This document shows, one piece after another, positions 1 to 5,101 of a stretch of 5,101 nt of DNA (within the stretch, counting starts at the first letter, position 1; each line of letters starts with the position of its first letter). The position numbers and the translations under genes were made by a program. Origin of the DNA: Betaproteobacteria bacterium (lineage in GTDB: Bacteria > Pseudomonadota > Gammaproteobacteria > Burkholderiales > Burkholderiaceae_E); contig RFPW01000164.1 in the NCBI GenBank assembly GCA_009925965.1, forward strand, positions 1 to 5,101, given 5' to 3'. The notes under the pieces were generated by a model. That model worked only from the letters and a program-made list of their open reading frames with translations. It was not told the DNA's origin and ran no database searches.

Positions 1-338
1 TCAACGGTCAGATTGGCGTGATCAAAGTGCTTGCTGCGCAACTGGAGGGCGCCGATGCCGGGCAGTTGCGAGAGACTCTTGATCAGCTCAAAACCCGCCT
101 CGGTTGCTCGGCCATCGTTCTGGCTGCGGTCAGCGACGGCAAAGTGCAGTTGGCGGCTGGTGTGACTGCGGACGCAATCAATCGGGTGAAGGCCGGTGAA
201 CTGGTTAATTTTGTTGCTCAGCAGGTGGGCGGCAAAGGGGGCGGGCGGCCGGACCTCGCGATGGCCGGAGGGACCAATCCCGCCGGATTGCCAGATGCGC
301 TCGCGTCGGTAGCAGACTGGGTGGCGCAGCGTGTCTGA
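1..338 (+). CDS. alaS: Alanyl-tRNA synthetase, C-terminal end (partial)
   Basis: The reading frame is open from base 3 to the TGA at 336-338 and gives 111 residues; the start lies left of the window. AlaRS joins alanine to tRNA-Ala in the cytoplasm. The visible part is the C-terminal (C-Ala/DHHA1) region. Its diagnostic mark is the glycine-rich stretch GGKGGGRPDLAMAGG, followed by an ending like NPAGLPDALASVADWV, both characteristic of bacterial AlaRS. The family is usually about 870-880 residues long, so roughly one eighth is present; the catalytic core, editing site and zinc ligands are off-window. A GTG at 18 is in frame but is an internal valine, because the frame continues upstream of it. 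The stop lies next to or inside the start of the downstream tusA-like gene, so the two are probably cotranscribed. Confidence 0.95.
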   Translation, partial: NGQIGVIKVLAAQLEGADAGQLRETLDQLKTRLGCSAIVLAAVSDGKVQLAAGVTADAINRVKAGELVNFVAQQVGGKGGGRPDLAMAGGTNPAGLPDALASVADWVAQRV

Positions 339-340
339 GG
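336..340 (+). promoter_or_regulatory. Probable ribosome binding site for the tusA-like gene
   Basis: TGAGG at 336-340, which includes the alaS stop codon, sits 11 bases before the ATG at 352. The spacing is a little long, but the site is better than anything ahead of the GTG at 331, which has only a GGTGG-like stretch near 319-323. It favours the ATG start and suggests that ribosomes finishing alaS could reinitiate here. Confidence 0.45.
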
Positions 341-351
341 CGACCACGGCA

Positions 352-594
352 ATGGCTGATTCTGAGCGGCCGCACGATTTGGAGGTCGATGCGCGCCATC
401 TCAACTGTCCTCTGCCAATTTTGCGGACTAAAAAGGCATTAAGTCAGCTGCAAACCGGACAGGTGCTGAAGATCATGGCGACCGACCCAGGCAGCCCGCG
501 CGACTTTGAGGCATTCGCCCGGCAGACCGGCAACGCCTTAGAACACTCCACCCAGAGCGGCGAGGTCTGGACGTTTTGGTTCAGGCGGCGTTGA
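352..594 (+). CDS. tusA: TusA/SirA-family sulfurtransferase
   Basis: This is a small cytoplasmic sulfur-carrier protein of the TusA (SirA, YhhP) family. Members carry a persulfide on a conserved cysteine and hand it on in 2-thiouridine tRNA modification or in wider sulfur trafficking. From the ATG at 352 the protein has 80 residues, against about 76-81 for the family. The signature CPLPILRTKKAL has its cysteine at residue 19 (CPxP motif at 19-22), followed by the conserved ATDPGS and DFEAFARQTG segments and an RRR C-terminus. I prefer ATG 352 because TGAGG (336-340, formed with the alaS stop) lies 11 bases upstream and the length fits. A GTG at 331, overlapping alaS by 8 bases and adding 7 residues, is the alternative. 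The alaS neighbour suggests cotranscription. Family membership is secure; whether this copy is the true tRNA-thiolation TusA or a paralogue cannot be told from sequence alone. Confidence 0.9.
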   Translation: MADSERPHDLEVDARHLNCPLPILRTKKALSQLQTGQVLKIMATDPGSPRDFEAFARQTGNALEHSTQSGEVWTFWFRRR

Positions 595-598
595 GAGG

Positions 599-638
599 AT
601 AGCTCGATAAACGAGGGGCGAACTGCCGCTCGGGCTAT
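599..638. terminator. Possible shared hairpin between convergent genes
   Basis: ATAGCTCG (599-606) pairs with CGGGCTAT (631-638): seven Watson-Crick pairs and one G-T wobble around a 24-base loop. A smaller alternative stem, CTCG (603-606) with CGAG (612-615), has a 5-base ATAAA loop. The hairpin fills the gap between the tusA stop (592-594) and the stop of the minus-strand small gene (635-637), where a two-way terminator would be expected. No T-run follows on either strand, so an intrinsic terminator is weakly supported. Confidence 0.25.
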
Positions 639-979
639 TGATCCTCGCCCTCCGTCTCTGCATCCGATTCGTCCCCGTCGTCAGAGCCACCATCGGCAAG
701 AGCGGACTCGCGGATTTCGACATCAAAGAGTGCCATGCATTCGGGCGGTACCCAGCTACACGGAGTGGTCACGGGCGTTGGGCCCTGCGTCGAGATATGT
801 CGAATGACGCTTAATGGTCCTTCACGGCTACGCATACGATCGGTAATGCGCGCGAGTTGCTTTTCAGCGTCTTGCGCGCTGAGATGACTGGCACGCTCCT
901 GCCCGTCAACCGTGATCCGAAAAAAGTGCGATTCGATCCCTGCGTGCGGATGCAATTCGATGAGCGTTCGAGCCGACAT
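635..979 (-). CDS. Unrecognised small protein with acidic C-terminal tail
   Basis: I do not recognise this 114-residue protein. The start at 979 is chosen because AAGAGG (987-992) lies 7 bases upstream, an ideal Shine-Dalgarno position. An in-frame ATG at 1018 would add 13 residues but has no such site and would run through an inverted repeat. Residues 1-60 look like a folded alpha/beta domain: a strand-like segment around FFRITVDGQ (19-27), then a probable charged helix around SAQDAEKQLARITDRMRSRE (34-53). Residues 61-90 include two cysteines (74, 81) in TPCSWVPPEC. The last 20 residues hold 10 Asp/Glu and are probably disordered. No signal peptide or membrane segment is visible, so it is presumably cytoplasmic. 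It is co-oriented with valS but 150 bases away, and may be read through from that operon or have its own promoter. Nothing in the context assigns a function. Confidence 0.65.
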   Translation of the reverse strand: MSARTLIELHPHAGIESHFFRITVDGQERASHLSAQDAEKQLARITDRMRSREGPLSVIRHISTQGPTPVTTPCSWVPPECMALFDVEIRESALADGGSDDGDESDAETEGEDQ

Positions 980-986
980 CCAGAAA

Positions 987-992
987 CCTCTT
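987..992 (-). promoter_or_regulatory. Shine-Dalgarno site deciding the start of the small gene
   Basis: On the minus strand AAGAGG (992 down to 987) stands 7 bases before the ATG at 979-977. It is the strongest ribosome binding site seen in the window and fixes the start of the 114-residue protein. Its first three bases also form the end of the adjacent hairpin arm. Confidence 0.65.
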
Positions 993-1015
993 GAAGCTTT
1001 AAATGACGCTTCAAG
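990..1015 (-). repeat. Perfect 8-base inverted repeat in the leader of the small gene
   Basis: CTTGAAGC (990-997) and GCTTCAAG (1008-1015) are exact reverse complements separated by 10 bases, TTTAAATGAC. In minus-strand RNA this would form a hairpin whose 3' arm ends inside the Shine-Dalgarno AAGAGG, with AAG in the stem and AGG directly abutting it (the G is shared). It could be a translation-controlling hairpin or a dimeric operator. Both roles are inference; only the symmetry and its position are seen. Confidence 0.5.
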
Positions 1016-1086
1016 CATCGCTGGCTGGGCAACAAATGTCGCGGGGCTTTTTCTTCTATCTTGGTAAAAATTGGTACCGCTGGTTT

Positions 1087-1121
1087 CGGGCTGGCTTGCC
1101 CGGAGTTGGGTTTGCCGACCC
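1087..1121 (-). terminator. Weak candidate 3'-end hairpins after valS
   Basis: Two small stems follow the valS stop in the direction of transcription. GGGT (1108-1111) pairs with ACCC (1118-1121) around a 6-base loop, and CGGGC (1087-1091) pairs with GCCCG (1098-1102) around a 6-base loop. No T-run follows directly; the nearest on the transcribed sense is the five T's opposite 1066-1070, about 16 bases further on. This could slow or end transcription but is not a textbook intrinsic terminator, so read-through into the small gene remains possible. Confidence 0.25.
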
Positions 1122-1129
1122 TTGGGTTC

Positions 1130-4081
1130 TTAGTTCAACTGCTCGAGTTGCTCGCGCATCCGCTCCAAAGCCAGCCCAAATTCAGCCATCCGACGCTTTT
1201 CCTGGTCAACCACTGCAACTGGAGCCCGCGCTACAAAGCCCGTGTTATCCAGCTTCGCCTGGGCCTTGGCCATTTCACCCATCAGGCGATTGATTTCTTT
1301 GGCCAAGCGTTCGCGCTCGGCGGCGAGGTCGATTTCAACCTGGAGCATGAGGCGCGCGTCGCCCACGAGTTGAACTGGAGCCCGTGTCCCGGTCGGCAGT
1401 TCACTGACGATGGTGACGGTCTCGATCCGGGCCAAGGCGCGCAGGCTGGCCGCAAAGGCTGCGAGCCGATCGCGCCCGGATTCAGAGGCGTCGGCAACGA
1501 TCAGTGGCACTTTTTGAGTGGGTGAAATGCCCATTTCACCGCGCAGCCCCCGGCAGGCGTCGATCATGGCCTTGAGATCGCGAACCCAGGCTTCCGCATG
1601 CTCATCGATTCGGGACGGGTCCGAGCTTGGATAAGCCTGCGTCATGATCGAATAACGCTGCTCGGTCACCGCGAGTTCGAGTGCCGGCCCACTGAGGGTC
1701 TGGACGCCGCGTTCGCCATAGCGATGGGCAAGCGGCGCCAGCTTTTGCCACAGTTCTTCGGTGATGAACGGCATGATTGGGTGAGCTAGCCTCAGCACCG
1801 TCTCAAGTACCCGAAGGAGCGTACGCCGTGTGGCGCGGGCCGATGCGGGAGCGCCTTGCTGGACCTGAACTTTCGCGAGCTCCAGGTACCAATCGCAGTA
1901 TTCGTTCCAAACAAATTCATAAATGGCCCGCGCCGCGTTGTCAAAGCGGTAGTCGGCGAGCGACTGCTCGACCTCGGCCTCGGTGCGCTGAAGCACAGAG
2001 ACGATCCAGCGGTCTGCAGGTGAAAATTGCAGGTAGGCCCCGGGGTTTCCGGGCGCACATTGACCCGCCGCGTGCGGTTCGAATCCGCAATCTTGCCCCT
2101 CGCACTGCATGAGCACAAAACGGCTTGCGTTCCAGAGCTTATTGCAGAAATTGCGATAGCCCTCGCAACGATTCAAGTCGAAATTCAGGGTTCGCGCGAA
2201 GGTCGCCAACGACGCGAACGTAAATCGCAAAGCGTCGGCGCCAAAGGCTGGAATACCGCTTGGGTAATTTTTGCGAAGCGCTTGCTCGACTTTGTCCCGG
2301 TGGTCGGCACGCAGTAGGCTAGTCGTACTTTTTGCGACCAGCGTTTCCAGATCGATCCCATCAATCAGATCGAGTGGGTCGATCGTGTTGCCCTTGGATT
2401 TGGACATTTTCTGGCCTTCGGCATCGCGAACGATGGCGTTGACGTAAACGTCCCGGAACGGCACCTCGCCCGTGAAGTGCTTGGTCATCATGACCATCCG
2501 GGCGACCCAGAAGAAGATGATGTCAAACCCTGTGACCAGAACTGCGCTGGGCAAATAGCGCTTGAGCTCCGGCGTTTCTTGTGGCCATCCCAAGGATGAG
2601 AACGGTACCAGGGCCGATGAGAACCACGTGTCGAGCACATCGGGATCGCGTACCAGGGGCCGATCAGTCGGGTAGCCCGCCGCCGTCGCCTTGGTGCGCG
2701 CTTCGTCTTCGCTGCGCCCGACAAAAACCCGCCCCGTGTCGTCGTACCACGCGGGAATCTGGTGCCCCCACCAGAGCTGGCGCGAGATGCACCAGTCCTG
2801 AATGTTTTCGAGCCAATGGCGGTAGGTCGTGGTCCAGTGTTCGGGATGAAAACGGATTTGTCCTGAGTTGACGGCCTCGAGCGCGACCTCCGCGATCGAC
2901 TTTCCCGGGAAACGCGCGTCGGCCGGTTGGCCTTTGGTGGTCGCAACGAACCATTGATCGGTGAGCATGGGCTCGACGATGACGCCTGTACGCCCCGATC
3001 GGGGGACATTGAGCTTGTGCGGCTTCTCGGACACCAGGCAACCGATGGCCGCGAGGTCGAGAAGCATCTGCGCCCGCGCTTCGAATCGATCGAGGCCCCG
3101 ATAGGCCTCCGGCGCGCTTTCAACGATGCGGGCATCGAGCGTCAGAATACTGATTGCTGGAAGCCCATGTCGCTCGCCGATTTTCCAGTCATTGAAATCA
3201 TGGGCCGGCGTGACCTTGACGCAACCGGTACCAAACGCCGGATCAACATGAAGATCCCCGATAATCAGAAGCTCGCGCCCCACCAGCGGCAATCGCAATT
3301 TTTGGCCGATCAGACTGGCATACCGAGGGTCCTCCGGGTGGACCGCCACGGCGACGTCCCCCAACATGGTTTCGGGTCGGGTGGTTGCCACGACAAGCGA
3401 ATCGACCGCGCCCTGTGGGTCGATCAGCGGATAACGGACCTCCCAGAGTTTGCCGTCCTCTTCCTCGCTATCGACCTCAAGATCGGATACCGCGGTCATG
3501 AGCGTCGGATCCCAGTTGACCAGCCGTTTGCCGCGATAGATCAGCCCCTGCTCATGGAGACGCACGAAGGTCTCCACAACCGCCGTGCTCATGGCGGGGT
3601 CCATCGTGAAGTAGCCCGCTTGGTGACCTTCAGAGTCGGCGAAGTTCCAGTTCGAACTGGCGCCCAGGCGCCGCATCTGGCGAGTGATCGTCGACCCGCT
3701 CTCTTGCTTCCAGGCCCACACGCGGTCAAGGAACGCATCGCGGCCAAGATCATGGCGCGTCTTGTCCTCGGCCTGTAGTTGCCGCTCCACGACGATCTGC
3801 GTGGCGATGCCCGCGTGGTCGGTCCCGACCACCCAGTTCGTGTCGTCACCCTTCATCCGGTGGTAGCGAATGAGCGTGTCCATCAAGGTCTGCTGGAACG
3901 CGTGCCCCATGTGGAGCGTCCCCGTCACATTGGGCGGAGGTAACTGAATGCAGTAAGTTGGCACCGCTGTGGACGCCGCTGTGGGGGAAGGCTTCGGCTG
4001 AAACAGCCCGCGTGATTCCCAGATTGGGTACCAGCAGGCTTCGATGGCGGCTGGTTCAAAACTCTTGGCGAGAGAATTCAT
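1130..4081 (-). CDS. valS: Valyl-tRNA synthetase
   Basis: Cytoplasmic class I synthetase that joins valine to tRNA-Val and hydrolyses mischarged threonyl-tRNA-Val. The full 983 residues are present, slightly longer than the 951 of E. coli. In order: the N-terminal Rossmann segment with the HIGH-type motif HMGH at 57-60 after PPPNVTG; the CP1 editing domain at about 195-345, with TTRPETMLGD (233-242) and GTGCVKVTPAHDFND (284-298); the WCISRQLWWGHQIPAW block (430-445); the second ATP motif KMSKS at 558-562; FGADALRF (613-620) leading to the helical anticodon-binding domain at about 685-830; and the C-terminal tRNA-binding coiled coil at about 915-983, rich in Glu, Lys, Arg and Leu. All catalytic signatures are intact. 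The start MNSLAKSFEP fits the family N-terminus, yet no Shine-Dalgarno sequence precedes it. It is the third gene after pepA and holC, 30 bases from the holC stop. Confidence 0.98.
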   Translation of the reverse strand: MNSLAKSFEPAAIEACWYPIWESRGLFQPKPSPTAASTAVPTYCIQLPPPNVTGTLHMGHAFQQTLMDTLIRYHRMKGDDTNWVVGTDHAGIATQIVVERQLQAEDKTRHDLGRDAFLDRVWAWKQESGSTITRQMRRLGASSNWNFADSEGHQAGYFTMDPAMSTAVVETFVRLHEQGLIYRGKRLVNWDPTLMTAVSDLEVDSEEEDGKLWEVRYPLIDPQGAVDSLVVATTRPETMLGDVAVAVHPEDPRYASLIGQKLRLPLVGRELLIIGDLHVDPAFGTGCVKVTPAHDFNDWKIGERHGLPAISILTLDARIVESAPEAYRGLDRFEARAQMLLDLAAIGCLVSEKPHKLNVPRSGRTGVIVEPMLTDQWFVATTKGQPADARFPGKSIAEVALEAVNSGQIRFHPEHWTTTYRHWLENIQDWCISRQLWWGHQIPAWYDDTGRVFVGRSEDEARTKATAAGYPTDRPLVRDPDVLDTWFSSALVPFSSLGWPQETPELKRYLPSAVLVTGFDIIFFWVARMVMMTKHFTGEVPFRDVYVNAIVRDAEGQKMSKSKGNTIDPLDLIDGIDLETLVAKSTTSLLRADHRDKVEQALRKNYPSGIPAFGADALRFTFASLATFARTLNFDLNRCEGYRNFCNKLWNASRFVLMQCEGQDCGFEPHAAGQCAPGNPGAYLQFSPADRWIVSVLQRTEAEVEQSLADYRFDNAARAIYEFVWNEYCDWYLELAKVQVQQGAPASARATRRTLLRVLETVLRLAHPIMPFITEELWQKLAPLAHRYGERGVQTLSGPALELAVTEQRYSIMTQAYPSSDPSRIDEHAEAWVRDLKAMIDACRGLRGEMGISPTQKVPLIVADASESGRDRLAAFAASLRALARIETVTIVSELPTGTRAPVQLVGDARLMLQVEIDLAAERERLAKEINRLMGEMAKAQAKLDNTGFVARAPVAVVDQEKRRMAEFGLALERMREQLEQLN

Positions 4082-4109
4082 GCAGAAGGGTGCTTGCAGA
4101 AAGGTGCTT
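4082..4109. repeat. Two 14-base tandem units filling the holC-valS gap
   Basis: GCAGAAGGGTGCTT (4082-4095) is followed directly by GCAGAAAGGTGCTT (4096-4109), with one mismatch in 14. The pair covers 28 of the 30 intergenic bases and abuts the valS ATG. In the transcribed sense each unit reads AAGCACC(T/C)TTCTGC, which is pyrimidine-rich and offers no Shine-Dalgarno match. It probably arose by a slippage duplication in the leader of valS. Confidence 0.8.
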
Positions 4110-4111
4110 GG

Positions 4112-4552
4112 TTAGGCGGGTCGGGGGGTTCCAGCCTCGTGGGTATGGATCGGGTAGCCGCGGTCACGATAAAAACGCCAACGATCCCGCGCTGCAGAAC
4201 GATCCGCCGAGTCGGTGGATACCAATTCGATCAGGCGCTGATATCGGCTGAAATGAACAGCGGGTTCAGAACCTTGGCCAAGCAGGCTCACCAGAATCGA
4301 TCGGTCCGGGCGCTCGATTCCGCTGCTGCTGAGAATGATCGGAGTGTCCGCTGCCAGTGGGTCGTCCGCGAATACATGCGGAATGAATTCAACGGGCGAG
4401 AAGGACCAAAGTTGCGCGTCCCACCGCGCCAGTAGAGCCGAGTCCGCGCACCAGAACGTGGCTCGCTCGCCGCTGCGCACGATCTTTCGTGCCAGTCGGC
4501 AAGCGTAGTCCAGCCGGTCAACGAGGTTGAAATGAAAGTCGACCCGGGTCAT
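4112..4552 (-). CDS. holC: DNA polymerase III chi subunit
   Basis: HolC (chi) is an accessory subunit of the DNA polymerase III clamp loader. With psi it links the loader to single-strand binding protein at the replication fork. The protein has 146 residues, against 147 in E. coli. Family features are a beta-strand start (VDFHFNL, 4-10); a helix ending in a basic KIVRSGERATFWC stretch (23-35) that matches the E. coli RSGKRVLIAC region; the conserved segment ARWDAQLWSFSPVEFIPHVF (42-61); TPIILSS (70-76); and the C-terminal ARDRWRFYRDRGYPI (121-135). The frame stays open upstream to 4771, but the start at 4552 is chosen because it gives the family length and overlaps the pepA stop as ATGA, implying translational coupling. 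Ahead of it only a weak CGGA-like purine stretch is visible, consistent with dependence on pepA translation. valS follows after 30 bases. Confidence 0.92.
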   Translation of the reverse strand: MTRVDFHFNLVDRLDYACRLARKIVRSGERATFWCADSALLARWDAQLWSFSPVEFIPHVFADDPLAADTPIILSSSGIERPDRSILVSLLGQGSEPAVHFSRYQRLIELVSTDSADRSAARDRWRFYRDRGYPIHTHEAGTPRPA

Positions 4553-5101
4553 TCCGCTGCGCGGGGGGCACGCTTTCTTGGCAGGGGTTTTTTGCCCTCT
4601 GCAGCGATCGGCGCGGGTTGAACCGGCGCTTGCGCCCGATCCATCAGGAACCGAGTCAGCATGGGCACGGGACGCCCGGTCGAGCCTTTGGCCGCGCCTG
4701 ACTTCCAGGCGGTGCCGGCAATGTCGAGGTGCGCCCAGGCATAGCCTTTGGCAAACCGAGCTAGAAAACACGCGGCGGTGATCGAACCTCCGGGGCGGCC
4801 GCCGATATTCGCCATATCCGCAAAGGGGCTTTTGAGTTGCTCCTGATACTCATCGTCCAGTGGCATCCGCCAGCAGGTGTCGAGCGTGTCCTGTCCGGCC
4901 CGCAGAAGATCCTGCGCTAGCGTGTCGTCTTTCGTAAACAGGCCACTGTGATGGTGTCCCAGCGCGATGACGCAAGCGCCGGTCAGTGTGGCCAGATCAA
5001 TCACGGTCGAGGGCTCAAAGCGTGCGACATACGTCAGCGCATCGCACAAAATCAGTCGTCCTTCCGCATCCGTATTGAGAATCTCGATCGTCTGCCCCGA
5101 C
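4549..5101 (-). CDS. pepA: Leucyl aminopeptidase (M17), C-terminal part (partial)
   Basis: Cytoplasmic two-metal aminopeptidase that removes N-terminal residues, leucine preferred, in peptide turnover; in E. coli PepA also binds DNA in Xer recombination and carAB control. The last 183 residues are visible; the start lies right of the window. The M17 signature NTDAEGRL is at 5053-5076: by family knowledge its Asp and Glu are metal ligands and its Arg is catalytic. It is followed by VIDLATLTGACVIALG, the SPFADMANIGGRPGGSITAA block, and WAHLDIAGTAW, all typical of the catalytic domain. A TTG at 5049 is in frame but internal, since it falls just after NTDAEGRL. After the usual end near FLMDRA the protein carries an extra tail of about 27 residues rich in Ala, Pro, Lys and Arg, which the E. 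coli enzyme lacks. The stop overlaps the holC start by 4 bases. Confidence 0.95.
   Translation of the reverse strand, partial: SGQTIEILNTDAEGRLILCDALTYVARFEPSTVIDLATLTGACVIALGHHHSGLFTKDDTLAQDLLRAGQDTLDTCWRMPLDDEYQEQLKSPFADMANIGGRPGGSITAACFLARFAKGYAWAHLDIAGTAWKSGAAKGSTGRPVPMLTRFLMDRAQAPVQPAPIAAEGKKPLPRKRAPRAAE

Larger units (their letters stand above)
980..1129. other. Intergenic region between valS and the small gene
   Basis: These 150 bases hold no supported gene. On the valS side there are short GC stems. In the middle is an A/T-rich stretch with a direct repeat TTGGTA (1061-1066 and 1071-1076) flanking AAAA, and a plus-strand pyrimidine run (1048-1062). On the other side is the 8-base inverted repeat and Shine-Dalgarno site of the small gene. 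I could not find a convincing sigma-70 promoter (-35 and -10 pair) reading towards the small gene. Confidence 0.5.

Noticed and set aside
980..1018. 13-residue N-terminal extension of the small acidic-tailed protein from ATG 1018
   Set aside because: No Shine-Dalgarno site precedes 1018, whereas AAGAGG is ideally placed before 979.
1061..1525. 154-codon plus-strand frame across the valS 3' end
   Set aside because: Mostly antisense to the conserved coiled-coil end of valS, with no good ribosome binding site or recognisable domain.
2993..3004. 12-base palindrome CCCCGATCGGGG
   Set aside because: Inside valS, over the conserved RSGRTG segment; a single copy with no regulatory context.
2488..3135. 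215-codon minus-strand frame overlapping valS in another register
   Set aside because: Arg/Ser-rich low-complexity translation typical of a shifted frame of a GC-rich gene; valS covers the same strand and bases.
2927..3778. 283-codon open frame on the plus strand
   Set aside because: It lies wholly antisense to valS, whose frame carries all conserved synthetase motifs. The translation resembles no family and is explained by high GC content in the opposite frame.
3815..3832. Perfect palindrome GTGGTCGG-TC-CCGACCAC
   Set aside because: It lies in valS over the conserved VGTDHA residues, so the symmetry is most simply a product of coding constraint and GC-rich codons.
4553..4771. 73-residue N-terminal extension of HolC
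   Set aside because: It would lie inside pepA in another frame, has Arg-rich shadow composition, and would make HolC far longer than the usual length of about 147 residues.
1..5101. Mobile element, CRISPR, defence, prophage or RNA-gene content
   Set aside because: All large frames are housekeeping genes with intact motifs. I saw no transposase, integrase, spaced direct repeats or tRNA-like cloverleaf.

Overview
This window is an ordinary housekeeping stretch of a GC-rich proteobacterial chromosome, most likely a betaproteobacterium. That placement is inferred from the AlaRS, TusA, HolC, ValRS and PepA sequences and from the gene orders alaS-tusA and pepA-holC-valS, which I recall from that class; there is no rRNA marker here to prove it. 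I see no prophage, insertion sequence, CRISPR array, tRNA or rRNA gene, and no convincing undescribed multi-gene system.

Left part (1-594, plus strand): the last 111 residues of alanyl-tRNA synthetase, followed at once by a small TusA/SirA-type sulfurtransferase. The two are adjacent or overlapping, depending on which start is used, and are probably cotranscribed. Middle (595-1129): the plus-strand pair converges on a small minus-strand gene (635-979) for a 114-residue protein that I do not recognise. It has a strongly acidic C-terminal tail, a good Shine-Dalgarno sequence, and an inverted repeat directly upstream that partly covers this sequence. Between it and valS lie about 150 bases with no gene, only short inverted repeats.

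Right part (1130-5101, minus strand): an operon read from right to left, pepA (C-terminal part only), holC and valS. The pepA stop and holC start overlap as ATGA. A 30-base gap filled almost entirely by two near-identical 14-base tandem units separates holC from valS. ValRS charges tRNA-Val, HolC is the chi subunit of the DNA polymerase III clamp loader, and PepA is a leucyl aminopeptidase. They share a transcript rather than a pathway.

The points most worth a second look are the unrecognised acidic-tailed protein with its leader hairpin, the tandem repeat and missing Shine-Dalgarno sequence before valS, and the basic Ala/Pro/Lys/Arg tail on PepA.
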